The notes under the pieces are model-generated. The model ran no database searches and was not told the origin of the DNA. It was given only the letters and a program-made list of their open reading frames with translations. This document shows, one piece after another, positions 53,302 to 61,737 of a stretch of DNA of 64,000 nt. Origin of the DNA: JAAXVQ01 sp964604705 (GTDB lineage Bacteria; Oederibacteriota; JAAXVQ01); assembly GCA_964604705.1 (NCBI GenBank), contig CAZSAP010000005.1:124001-188000 (forward strand). Direction: 5' to 3'. Position 1 is the first letter of the stretch, and each line of letters starts with the position of its first letter. The position numbers and the translations under genes were made by a program.

Positions 53302-53577
53302 ATGACGAAAGCCGATACCAAAATTGAACAGAAACGTTTTATCGTGGGGTTTGTAAGTTTTATGGCGGCGTTTTTACTTTCTTACATCTGGGTGTTGTGG
53401 ATCACACCGATTCCGTCTACGTCGGCAGGGGTGTATGCCTTGATCTGTTTTGCCGCTGGCGTGGGCACTTCGATTATTATGATTTTTACTCGACACTCGC
53501 TGGTGGGGTTGGGTGGAAGTTTGGCCTCGATTTTATTTGTGGTTCTCTTTGCGTTTACGTGGCCGTTGTTTCACTAA
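53302..53577 (+). CDS. Small integral membrane protein, unknown
   Basis: 91 residues from the ATG at 53302 with GCAGGAGGAG upstream. Three hydrophobic segments cover nearly all of it: FVSFMAAFLLSYIWVLWI, VYALICFAAGVGTSIIMIF and LGGSLASILFVVLFAFTW. A basic N-terminal tail (TKADTKIEQKRF) suggests N-in orientation. It sits 27 bases after rarA and converges with the histidine kinase gene. No family is recognised. Confidence 0.7.
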   Translation: MTKADTKIEQKRFIVGFVSFMAAFLLSYIWVLWITPIPSTSAGVYALICFAAGVGTSIIMIFTRHSLVGLGGSLASILFVVLFAFTWPLFH

Positions 53578-53589
53578 CACGGAGGCAGG

Positions 53590-54888
53590 TCAAGCGGCGT
53601 TGTGAAAGCGGGGAAGCTGGAAACAAAAGGCGATCTGGGTATCGGTACGGTTCTCGGCCCAAATTCGGCCACCGTGCGCTTGGATGATTTTTTTAGAGAT
53701 GGCCAGCCCCAAACCGCTGCCGGGAATGCTTTGGGTGGCGCTGGTTTTTATACGAAAGAATTTTTCAAAGACTTTGTCGAGTTGGTCGTCTGAAAGCGCT
53801 TGGCCGGTGTTGACGACAGTCAGCTGTAGCTGTTGGGCGGTCGTGGACACGGTAACCAAGACCGGTGAGTCCAAGGGTGAATATTTAAGCGCGTTGGTCA
53901 GGAAGTTGTTAATCACCTGGAGCAATCGCATACGATCGCCGACCAACAAGGCGGACGTTTCCGCAGGCATGACCTGCACCCGTTTGGCTTGTTCGGGAAG
54001 ACATGCATGCAAGGAAAGTACGGCTTCATTGACCAGCGTGTTCAGCGAGAGCCGGTCGTGATGCATCTCCAAACGTCCCTGTTCAATTTTTGTAATATCC
54101 AATAAATCCGTGATCATACGCTCCAGATTCTCTGAATGCTTTTGAATAATGTTGAAAAATTGTGCCTGTTCTTCGGTGAGTGCGTTGGTTTTGGCCTTGA
54201 GCAACAGTTTGGCAAAGCCGGAGATGGCAGTGATCGGTGTGCGCAGTTCATGGGAAACCATGGAAATCAATTCGGATTTTGTGACATCGGCCAGGCGCAG
54301 TGTTTCATTGGCGTTGATCAGTTGCGTGGTCGTTACCTTAACCTGGCGCGTGAGCTCGAGATTGAGTGACCGCAGAGCGTCAAAATCGGATGCGTTTTCC
54401 AGAGCCAATGAGGTGTGGTGGGCCAAGGTTTGAAGGTGCGCTAAGTCGTTGGCGTGGAAATGCTGACCTTGCGCAGGGTTGATGACAATCAGTGTGCCGC
54501 GATGGCGTGCACCGGTTTTGAGCGGAGTACACATAAAACTGTGGATCGCCTGGGGTTGGAAATGCGGTGGATGGTCGATGAAGGCCGGTGAGGCGGGCAG
54601 GCGCATGAGTGTGCCTGGGCCAACCATGGCTTTTCCAGATGTGTACAGGTACCACTCCACACCATGGTTGCGGTAAACGCGAAACCGTTTGATGCGTTTG
54701 GAACGTTGTTCGCGTAGGCAGAGGATTTCAAGTTCATGGGAGTGAGGGACGGTCATCAGGACAGCGCTTTCTTCAGCTTGGAAAAGTGTCTGGCACGCCT
54801 GCAATGTGGTTAAGAGTATCTTTGAACGCGTGAGTGAACGATGTATCGGGAGAATGGCTTCGTTGAATTGTTCCAAGCTTACAGACAT
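53590..54888 (-). CDS. GAF-domain sensor histidine kinase (soluble)
   Basis: 432 residues with no membrane segment. A GAF domain (about 15-165) is followed by a short coiled linker (LNLELTRQVKVTTTQLINANETL). HisKA contains the phospho-acceptor His in MVSHELRTPITAISGFAKLL, and the HATPase has NNFLTNALKYS, LDKVFEKFFR and GSGLGLAISKKIIQAHGGRIWAENR. It lacks a receiver. No response regulator is adjacent, so it is an orphan. It is divergent from the winged-helix gene at 55146 across a 257-base gap that holds a promoter but no gene. Confidence 0.88.
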   Translation of the reverse strand: MSVSLEQFNEAILPIHRSLTRSKILLTTLQACQTLFQAEESAVLMTVPHSHELEILCLREQRSKRIKRFRVYRNHGVEWYLYTSGKAMVGPGTLMRLPASPAFIDHPPHFQPQAIHSFMCTPLKTGARHRGTLIVINPAQGQHFHANDLAHLQTLAHHTSLALENASDFDALRSLNLELTRQVKVTTTQLINANETLRLADVTKSELISMVSHELRTPITAISGFAKLLLKAKTNALTEEQAQFFNIIQKHSENLERMITDLLDITKIEQGRLEMHHDRLSLNTLVNEAVLSLHACLPEQAKRVQVMPAETSALLVGDRMRLLQVINNFLTNALKYSPLDSPVLVTVSTTAQQLQLTVVNTGQALSDDQLDKVFEKFFRIKTSATQSIPGSGLGLAISKKIIQAHGGRIWAENRTDTQIAFCFQLPRFHNAA

Positions 54889-55066
54889 AGTCTAAAGGCT
54901 CCTGACATGCGGGAAGTGACATGGCGAAGGTGTAGAGACAAAGCCGGTGAAGCGTGGTTAGTATAGTTAAATTAAATCCAAAAGTACACGGAAATGTGGT
55001 CTTGTGCTTTTTTTTGAGCGCGCTTGGAGTTTGTGCCGGAAAACTCATGAAAAAACGGCGAAATCC

Positions 55067-55095
55067 TTGACAATCGGTCGGACACCGTGAATAAT
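55067..55095 (+). promoter_or_regulatory. Promoter for the winged-helix-AmmeMemoRadiSam operon
   Basis: TTGACA (55067-55072), 17-base spacer, AATAAT (55090-55095), giving a leader of about 45 bases before the ATG at 55146. Confidence 0.55.
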
Positions 55096-55145
55096 ACGCG
55101 GAATGAAGTATTTGGGGTTTATAGGGCCAAGGGGGCTGTACACGC

Positions 55146-55547
55146 ATGTTTTTAGAGGATGAAGGCTTGAACAATATGATGGGGCTGGATGAGCCCATGG
55201 AACAGTTTATGTACCGTTTTGTCAATTCCTTCATAAAATGGGAATTGATCAATTATTTCCATGAACATCCCAAGACAGCCTTCAAAATTTTGGATCTGTC
55301 CAAAGCCCTTAATCGTTCGTCGGAGTCCATCAAGCGTGAAGTTCAGGAATTGGCTGAAGAAGGGCTGCTGCACGCAAGCAAAAATGGTAAAAAGATTGAG
55401 TACAGTTATCTCCTTTCCACAGAACATCCCAAGGAACGAGCTTTGCACGAGGTGGTTAATCAATTCATTCATCTGTGCCGTACGCGTGAGGGTCGGTTGC
55501 GGGTGATTTACAAAATCCTTAAGAACGGTAAACCCGTTAATTCCTGA
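55146..55547 (+). CDS. Small winged-helix-type putative regulator
   Basis: 133 residues. After an acidic N-terminus (LEDEGLNNMMGLDEPME), residues 40-100 resemble a winged helix-turn-helix: FKILDLSKALNRSSESIKREVQELAEEGLLHA with a following basic wing (SKNGKKIEYSYLL). The C-terminus is helical. It could repress or activate the AmmeMemoRadiSam genes, whose first ATG lies 2 bases after its stop. I cannot name the family. The start follows AAGGGGGC at 12-bases spacing. Confidence 0.72.
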   Translation: MFLEDEGLNNMMGLDEPMEQFMYRFVNSFIKWELINYFHEHPKTAFKILDLSKALNRSSESIKREVQELAEEGLLHASKNGKKIEYSYLLSTEHPKERALHEVVNQFIHLCRTREGRLRVIYKILKNGKPVNS

Positions 55548-55549
55548 TC

Positions 55550-56710
55550 ATGCGTTCACACCAAGGGACAGAAGCACTCCGCATGGCGCAGTGGCTTCCG
55601 TCACTGTTGGCATGGGGTTTGTTGGTGGTGGCGTTTGGTTGGGCTTGGGGCAGTGAACGACTCCCGCGTTTCTTTCAAACCCAAACACAAAAGCATTCCC
55701 TGTATACTCATGCAGCCGCCTTTGGGGTACCCCGTTGTCACGGGATCCTTTGTCAACTCTGTCCGCGACATTGTTTTTTACCCGAAAGCAGCCTGGGTTG
55801 GTGCCAAGTCCGTGTCAATCAATACGGCCGTTTGGCAACGCAAGTGTATGGGCGAGTGGCGTCGCTGCATGTGGACCCCATTGAAAAAAAACCTGTGTTT
55901 CATTTCATACCCGGTTCACGGACGTTTTCTCTGGCAACGGCCGGGTGCAACCTGGAATGTGATTTTTGCCAAAATTGGGGGCTTTCGCAAAGCCGCGCTC
56001 AATTCTTACCCGCAGAACGGTTGCTGCCGACGGAGGTTGTCCAAGCCGCCAAGGAGCAAGGTTGCCGTTCCATAGCGTTCACCTACTCGGAGCCGGTCAT
56101 ATTCTACGAATATATGCGTGATATTGCGCGCGAGGCCCACCAAGCGGGACTGTACACCATCATGATTTCCGCCGGGTACATTGAACCGGAACCGCTGCAG
56201 CAGCTCCTGCCGTATTTGGATGTGGTCAAAATTGATTTGAAGAGTTTTGATGCTGCATACTATCGCCGCGTGGTGGGTGGGGAATTATCCCCGGTTTTGC
56301 GTACCTTGAAAATCATCGCGGCTTCGGGGGTGGCGCTTGAAGTTGTGAATTTGATCGTACCTTCGCAAAACGATCAGGTTGCCTCCATCCGTGCCTTGGC
56401 TCAATGGATGGTGGCCGAACTTGGCCCCGATACGCCTCTGTTTTTTTCCCGATTCACTCCCGGATACAAAATGCAGTCCGCCCCGGTAACTCCGGCGGAA
56501 ACTTTGCGTCAAGCCCGTCGCGTGGCGAAGGAAGCGGGTTTGCGTTATGTGTATGTGGGGAACTTGAGTGGGGATGAGGGGGAGAACACCTATTGCCCAC
56601 GGTGCGGTGAGGTATTGATTCAACGCCAAGGTTTCGTCGTCATGGCCAACCGTATTTCACATGGGACCTGTCCACACTGTCATACGCGCATTCCTGGTAT
56701 TTGGGAATGA
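55550..56710 (+). CDS. amrS: AmmeMemoRadiSam system radical SAM enzyme, with N-terminal hydrophobic segment
   Basis: Radical SAM member (PflA-activase-like) of the AmmeMemoRadiSam system, whose reaction is not established. It is 386 residues from the ATG at 55550 (55583 is also possible). Residues 15-33 form one hydrophobic helix ending in AWG-SE, which could be a signal anchor or a cleavable signal peptide. A Cys-rich N-terminal cluster follows (C68, C71, C75, C85 in CQLCPRHC and GWCQVR), then HVDPIEKKPVFHFIPG and the radical SAM motif C133-x3-C137-x2-C140 (GCNLECDFCQNW). The C-terminus has two CxxC pairs (CPRCG, CPHC) like a zinc ribbon. Typical family members start near the first CxxC, so the hydrophobic lead is an addition. 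The symbol is tentative. Confidence 0.88.
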   Translation: MRSHQGTEALRMAQWLPSLLAWGLLVVAFGWAWGSERLPRFFQTQTQKHSLYTHAAAFGVPRCHGILCQLCPRHCFLPESSLGWCQVRVNQYGRLATQVYGRVASLHVDPIEKKPVFHFIPGSRTFSLATAGCNLECDFCQNWGLSQSRAQFLPAERLLPTEVVQAAKEQGCRSIAFTYSEPVIFYEYMRDIAREAHQAGLYTIMISAGYIEPEPLQQLLPYLDVVKIDLKSFDAAYYRRVVGGELSPVLRTLKIIAASGVALEVVNLIVPSQNDQVASIRALAQWMVAELGPDTPLFFSRFTPGYKMQSAPVTPAETLRQARRVAKEAGLRYVYVGNLSGDEGENTYCPRCGEVLIQRQGFVVMANRISHGTCPHCHTRIPGIWE

Positions 56711-56772
56711 TCCCATGGGCACGCACGCAACAGGGTGGGCCTGAGTACCGGCTAATGCTTAGGGGGAGGGGC

Positions 56773-58329
56773 ATGCGTATGCGCCAAAAGATGGTTTGTC
56801 CAAGGTGGAGCCCTTTGATTGGTGTGCTTCTAGGCGGAATGGTTTTGGGCCTTGGCGGTTGCCAAGCCGAAGCCACGCAACCCAGAAGCGTACGAGAACC
56901 CGTAGTGATGGGCTCGTTTTATCCCGCCGAATCACAAACGTTGCAAAACGAGGTGGACGCCTACCTTCACCCCGCGGCGTCATTGAACATTCAAGGACGG
57001 ATCGTGGCCCTGATGGTTCCGCATGCCGGATATGCGTTTTCCGGGAAGATCGCCGGGGTGGGTTGGGGCACTCAAAAACATGGACGCGTGGATACGGTCT
57101 ATGTGATCGGCACGGCCCATCGCATGCAGTCTTCCGGAGCCGCCGTTTGGATCGGGGATGCGTTTAGAACACCCTTAGGGGAATACGCGGTTGACCGGCA
57201 GGCTGTCCAAGCACTCTTGCAAATGTGTCCGAACATCCATAACCAACCCGAAGCTTGGAGTCAAGAACACTCCGTTGAAGTCCAGGTTCCGTTTTTACAA
57301 CGCGTACTCCCCAACGCTAAGCTGGTGCCTCTGATTATGGGTCCCTCCACCCCTGAACAAATAGCCTCGGTGGCCCGTGCGTTGGTACGCCAAGCCGAGG
57401 GACGACAGGTGCTGCTGGTGGCGTCCACCGACCTTTCGCATTATCCCCGGGGGCAGGATGCAGCTCGTGTGGATCATGCCCTCTTGGGAAGTTTGGCCAC
57501 GCTGAACGTTGTTCAGTTTCAACGCACAGATGCCGAGTGGATGGGAAAGGGCATCCCACAGTTGGATTGCACTGTCTGCGGCAAAGAAGCTTTGGAGGTG
57601 GTGATGCAGGTGGCCAAATCGCAAGGGGCAATCCGCGCCCAGGTGCTGCAGTACACCCATTCCGGCGAGGTGTCGGGCCAGCAAGATCGTGTTGTGGGGT
57701 ACGCGGCTCTGGCATTCACGGCACCGGAGGAACCGGAGTCAACCTCGGGCGAGGTTATGGTCAATGGAATGTTTACTTCGGATCAGGGGCAGGCTTTGCT
57801 GAACCTGGCGCGTCACACGTTGACGCAAGCCTTGCAGTTTGAGTCCGCGCGTAAGGTTGCACTCCCGGGTTTAGATTGGATGAAAACCAAACGCGGCGTG
57901 TTTGTCACGCTGAAACAAAAGCAACAGTTGCGCGGGTGCATTGGCATGACGGAAGCGGTCATGCCTCTGTCGGAAGCTGTTCCGCAGTTGGCTCGCGCCG
58001 CGGCGTTTGAAGATCCGCGGTTTCCTCCCCTGCGGTGCGATGAGTGGGAACGGACCTCCTTGGAAATTTCGGTGCTCTCGCCATTGCATAAGGTGCGTTC
58101 GGTCAAGGAGATTCGTCTCGGGACCGACGGCGTGATGGTGCGGGCGCAAGGGCGTACAGGTCTGTTTTTGCCACAGGTGGCCCAAGAAACAGGTTGGGAT
58201 TTGGAAACGTTTTTAAATGAAGTGTGTTATCAAAAAGCCCATCTCCCACCCGATGCTTGGAAAGACCCGGCGACGGAGATATGGACCTTTACGGTTCAGG
58301 TTTTCGAGCAAGCCGCCCCCAAAGATTGA
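56773..58329 (+). CDS. AmmeMemoRadiSam fusion lipoprotein: MEMO-like domain plus AMMECR1 domain
   Basis: Fuses the two other parts of the AmmeMemoRadiSam system (AmrB and AmrA) in one 518-residue protein. The start at 56773 has AGGGGGAGG upstream. From it, residues 12-30 form a lipoprotein signal ending in LGG-C30, so the protein should be anchored outside the cytoplasm. The MEMO domain (about 40-315) keeps the metal site of this dioxygenase-like fold: His84 in VPHAGY, His116 in GTAHR and Cys269 in CTVCGKEA. The His-His spacing of 32 equals that of human MEMO1 (H49, H81, with C244). The AMMECR1 domain (about 330-510) has TKRGVFVTLKQKQQLRGCIG, AAAFEDPRFPPL and LEISVLSPL. It overlaps the convergent gene by 41 bases. 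Confidence 0.9.
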   Translation: MRMRQKMVCPRWSPLIGVLLGGMVLGLGGCQAEATQPRSVREPVVMGSFYPAESQTLQNEVDAYLHPAASLNIQGRIVALMVPHAGYAFSGKIAGVGWGTQKHGRVDTVYVIGTAHRMQSSGAAVWIGDAFRTPLGEYAVDRQAVQALLQMCPNIHNQPEAWSQEHSVEVQVPFLQRVLPNAKLVPLIMGPSTPEQIASVARALVRQAEGRQVLLVASTDLSHYPRGQDAARVDHALLGSLATLNVVQFQRTDAEWMGKGIPQLDCTVCGKEALEVVMQVAKSQGAIRAQVLQYTHSGEVSGQQDRVVGYAALAFTAPEEPESTSGEVMVNGMFTSDQGQALLNLARHTLTQALQFESARKVALPGLDWMKTKRGVFVTLKQKQQLRGCIGMTEAVMPLSEAVPQLARAAAFEDPRFPPLRCDEWERTSLEISVLSPLHKVRSVKEIRLGTDGVMVRAQGRTGLFLPQVAQETGWDLETFLNEVCYQKAHLPPDAWKDPATEIWTFTVQVFEQAAPKD

Positions 58330-60481
58330 ATCCCAGGGCCGTACCGCCCACACCCAGAGCCAAGATCCAGCCGGCATGAAATCCATACCAGGGCAATAAC
58401 ACCATAATGGTCAAAACCGCGCTCACGGCAGAACCCAACAGATCGGCGCTCCAGAAGGCTACGGCAGGCTGAGCATTTGACTCCGATTGCAGTCGGACGT
58501 ACATGGCACCCACTCCGCCTCCGCTTCCACCCAAAAGGATCAAGGTGGGTAGCCAGGCACCGAAGGTTCCGTAGACAGCAAACCCTGAAAGCGCACTCAG
58601 GCAAGTGAGCCAAAGCAAGTAAACGGCGGAGGGTAGGTGTTTGAAGCTTGAACGTTGAGCCACCCAGGTACCCAAGGCCATGCCGGCCATGAACATGGCG
58701 ATCAGAACCCCCAATTCACCCCAGACGACGCCTCGGCGGCTTTGAAACGCGGCCAACACAATCCATTCGGTGGAGAGGCCCAAACCACCGGCCATACCCA
58801 TACGCAGCAAGGGCGTGTGCCAAACCGTAGAACGAAAACTGTGAACCGCAAGCAGGATGAGAACTAGAATGAATAGGCCTAGCAAAACCAGAAGCGCTTG
58901 TGATTGTTGAGACAGCCAATGCAGCAAGGAATAGCCTGTAGCCAGGGGGCGCATGTCGGTGTTTTTGTAGCGGTTGAGGCTTTGGCTCCATTCGCGTTGC
59001 AAGGTTGAGGAGCGTTCGTTATCAAAAAGTACGGGAAATTGCAAGGACGTAAAATAGGCGGACTGCAGATGCTTGGGCCAAAGAGTGGGGGCGGAAAAAG
59101 TGTTGGGGTCGGGCAAAGGTGTAGCTAAAAGGTGGAGTGCTCCCCCTGCCCACACGCGACAGGTGGGGAACGTGCGGGTGAGATTCCCCCAAAAAGATTG
59201 CAAGAGTGCTTGCTCGGGGGACAAGCGGACGTTTTCGGAGTAGGGTAGGATGTAATCCACAATGCCCTGAGCAGAGAGGTGACGGCGCAGCAGGGTCATG
59301 AATTCAAAGGTATAAAAGCGATTGAGCGTTAAGGTTTCGGGTAGAGGCAAAAGGATAAGGATCCGGTCAAATTCCTGATTGCTGGGTGCTTCAAAAAATG
59401 TTCGGGCGTCGCTTTCAATGCAGCGAAGCCGTGGATCGGCAAAGAGCGGTTGCCAAGCATTGGGTAGGTTTTGATGAAACCAGGTGTCTGCTTCGGGTTC
59501 AGGTGACAATACCGTGAGTTGCTGGACTTCGGTTTGCTGCAAGAGGGCGCGAATGAAATCAGGATGCCCACCGATCAGGGCAATGTTTTTAGGCGGGGTT
59601 CCCCAGAGCCAGGTGAGGAGGGCGGCAGGTTCGTTTTGTTCAGGCCAGGGAAAGGATGCACGGCATTGGTTTTGGACATAGAAAGCATAGGTCTGCTGTT
59701 GTTGATAAAGGGCTACGGTCCCTTGATGCGTGACCCCCGAAGCCAGGCGTTCTCCGGCCTCACGTTGGCGAACCGTGAAATGTTGATTCACCGCATTCCA
59801 GCCCGGCCAAAGGGTCAATGCGATTACCAACAAAATCCCGCCTACTGAAAAAATGCGTGCGCGTAGAGCATTGCGTGTTTCAAAGGCAAAGGTCATCCAG
59901 GTGGCAAGCAAACATGCGACGACCCACCAGGGGTTCCAATGGGAACTCAGCCCAAAAGTGTACACCAACCCTGCGCTGGTAGCACCAATGGCTTCCCAGA
60001 AAAACACATTGAAAGCCGAGAACGTTAATTGGCTTGGGATGGAAGTGGGGTTAGAAGGGGTTCCGGTTGGAAGCTTGGGCATGAGCGAAGCAAACCAAAG
60101 CCCGCCCGAGGCCGCCAAAGGGACACTCAACAGCAAAACACCCAGGAACATGTAGGTGACGTTTTGATTCGCGGCCATGGACCAAGGAATGAGACCATTC
60201 AGGGAGCGTGAAAAAAGCAGAAGGCAGATTAGAAGAGAAAAATGGAGCGAACCTAAGAGCACGATTCGCGCAAGGTGTGAACCGGAGAACAGTCGGTTGA
60301 ATTTAGATCCGAGCGAGCCTGCGCCCCATGCGGTTCCGCCTACCCACACAGCCAGAGTCCAGCCGAGAAACATATCGTTGCCACAGAACCACTGGCTGAG
60401 TTCGCGGATTAGGGTGAGTTGGGAAAGCGTGGTTGCCAATCCCATAAACCATCCAGTGAACATGATTTTGGGTGCGCGCAT
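58289..60481 (-). CDS. Membrane protein with embedded, degenerate spermidine synthase-like domain
   Basis: 730 residues. About seven membrane helices (1-240) and another six or seven (525-725) flank a soluble Rossmann domain at about 275-510. That domain resembles spermidine synthases: NIALIGGHPDFIRALLQ, DPRLRCIESDARTFF, DRILILLPLPETLTLNRFYTFEFMTLLRRHL. The IGGGDG SAM/aminopropyl-donor motif is altered to IGGHPD. The catalytic Asp before the L-P-x-x-x-L-Y segment is not there (LLPLPE), so polyamine synthesis is unlikely. Such fused MFS-type/SpeE-like proteins are known but not understood. It is convergent with the MEMO-AMMECR1 gene and divergent from the polyferredoxin gene. Confidence 0.8.
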   Translation of the reverse strand: MRAPKIMFTGWFMGLATTLSQLTLIRELSQWFCGNDMFLGWTLAVWVGGTAWGAGSLGSKFNRLFSGSHLARIVLLGSLHFSLLICLLLFSRSLNGLIPWSMAANQNVTYMFLGVLLLSVPLAASGGLWFASLMPKLPTGTPSNPTSIPSQLTFSAFNVFFWEAIGATSAGLVYTFGLSSHWNPWWVVACLLATWMTFAFETRNALRARIFSVGGILLVIALTLWPGWNAVNQHFTVRQREAGERLASGVTHQGTVALYQQQQTYAFYVQNQCRASFPWPEQNEPAALLTWLWGTPPKNIALIGGHPDFIRALLQQTEVQQLTVLSPEPEADTWFHQNLPNAWQPLFADPRLRCIESDARTFFEAPSNQEFDRILILLPLPETLTLNRFYTFEFMTLLRRHLSAQGIVDYILPYSENVRLSPEQALLQSFWGNLTRTFPTCRVWAGGALHLLATPLPDPNTFSAPTLWPKHLQSAYFTSLQFPVLFDNERSSTLQREWSQSLNRYKNTDMRPLATGYSLLHWLSQQSQALLVLLGLFILVLILLAVHSFRSTVWHTPLLRMGMAGGLGLSTEWIVLAAFQSRRGVVWGELGVLIAMFMAGMALGTWVAQRSSFKHLPSAVYLLWLTCLSALSGFAVYGTFGAWLPTLILLGGSGGGVGAMYVRLQSESNAQPAVAFWSADLLGSAVSAVLTIMVLLPWYGFHAGWILALGVGGTALGFNLWGRLARKPEP

Positions 60482-60559
60482 GCAGGGCTCCTGAACGTGG
60501 GGTTGAGATTCAGCAAAACCAGTGTAGCATGTTTGAGCTACTTTTTTTTTGTGAATTCC

Positions 60560-60589
60560 TTGCTCCGATTTCTGTTCGCTTGCTATAAT
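60560..60589 (+). promoter_or_regulatory. Promoter with -10 five bases before the polyferredoxin ATG
   Basis: TTGCTC (60560-60565), 18-base spacer, consensus TATAAT (60584-60589). The ATG is at 60595, so transcription should begin at or inside the start codon, giving a leaderless message. Confidence 0.6.
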
Positions 60590-60594
60590 GCAGC

Positions 60595-61737
60595 ATGACC
60601 TTGTTTACTCACTCACGTGAGAATACATCCTTTCATATGTCGCCCCACTGGGCTGCAGGTTGGGGTATTGGCATTTTTGGAACCGTGTTGTTGCTCGGGT
60701 GGGCTCTGCATTTGCAACATCCAGGAGCATGGTTGGGATTGAGTGTTTGGGGCCTTTTCTCTGGATGGATCGTGTTCTCAATTTTAAAAAACGGAACAAT
60801 AAATCCCTATCGGTTTTGGTGGTTCGCCTGTTTGGCGCTGGGAACACTTGGTGCCGTCATCAGTACACCCTCCAAGGAACTGGGAGGTGTGGGACCGACG
60901 GTGTGTCACATGGCCTTGTCCACGACAATCGGTGCGGTTGGCTTCCAGTGGTTGAATGCGTTTTTTGGTCTGGGTCACGACGCCTATAGTTTTTCCAGCG
61001 GTTGGATGTTTTTGGTGTTTGCCAGCCTGGTTGGGACCGCCTGGTGTTCCTGGATCTGCGGATATGGTGCGTGGGATGAGAGTACCTCCCGCGTAAGCGC
61101 GAAGCGTCCACTTTGGAAAGTGCACCCACCCCAAGGTGTATGGAAGTATGTGAACGTGGGGATTTGGACGGCCTTGGTGCTGATCACGTGGACACAACGC
61201 GAGACAGTCTTTTGTCAATGGATGTGTCCTTTTAAATTTACAGAGCATGTAGGCATGCGTGCGGGTATACACTCCATCTGGCCAATGGTTACACTGCTGA
61301 GTGTGGGGTTGGGTGGTATATTTTTTTTACCGCTGGTTACAGGAAAGCGAACGTTTTGTCGATACCTGTGTCCGTTTGGAGCATGGCAAAGTATATGGAG
61401 CCGCTGGCATCCCTTGCAGCGTGAATGGCGGAGCGAAGACTGCCAACATTGTACCCAATGCCAAAACGCGTGTCCGATGCAGGCGATTCGAATACAAGAA
61501 GACCGGATTCAGGTGGATGGCACATGCAATCATTGCGGCCGCTGTGAAGCGGTCTGTTCGGGAAACGCCTTGGGACTAAAGTGGGCTTGGCAGTCCGCAC
61601 CCGCATCGATCGAAACCCGCCGCTGGACACGCATGGTGGTTGTCATCGTATTAGGTATGGTCACAGGTACGTTAGGAGCAGGAGTTTGGATTAAAATCGG
61701 ATATAACCTAACGTGGTTTCTATTTAACAAGGGGTGA
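60595..61737 (+). CDS. Membrane polyferredoxin (NosR/NapH/CcoG-like 4Fe-4S protein)
   Basis: 380 residues with about five or six membrane helices. Cysteine motifs typical of the NapH/NosR type lie at helix ends: CSWICGYGAWDE, CQWMCPFKFTEH and CRYLCPFGAWQS. A soluble double-cluster ferredoxin part follows (CQHCTQCQNACPMQAI and CNHCGRCEAVCSGNALG, about 283-330), giving eight ligands for two 4Fe-4S clusters, and then a final membrane helix. Such proteins pass electrons between quinol and a redox partner. It is divergent from the SpeE-like gene and overlaps the DsbD-like gene by 4 bases. No SD precedes the ATG. Confidence 0.87.
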   Translation: MTLFTHSRENTSFHMSPHWAAGWGIGIFGTVLLLGWALHLQHPGAWLGLSVWGLFSGWIVFSILKNGTINPYRFWWFACLALGTLGAVISTPSKELGGVGPTVCHMALSTTIGAVGFQWLNAFFGLGHDAYSFSSGWMFLVFASLVGTAWCSWICGYGAWDESTSRVSAKRPLWKVHPPQGVWKYVNVGIWTALVLITWTQRETVFCQWMCPFKFTEHVGMRAGIHSIWPMVTLLSVGLGGIFFLPLVTGKRTFCRYLCPFGAWQSIWSRWHPLQREWRSEDCQHCTQCQNACPMQAIRIQEDRIQVDGTCNHCGRCEAVCSGNALGLKWAWQSAPASIETRRWTRMVVVIVLGMVTGTLGAGVWIKIGYNLTWFLFNKG

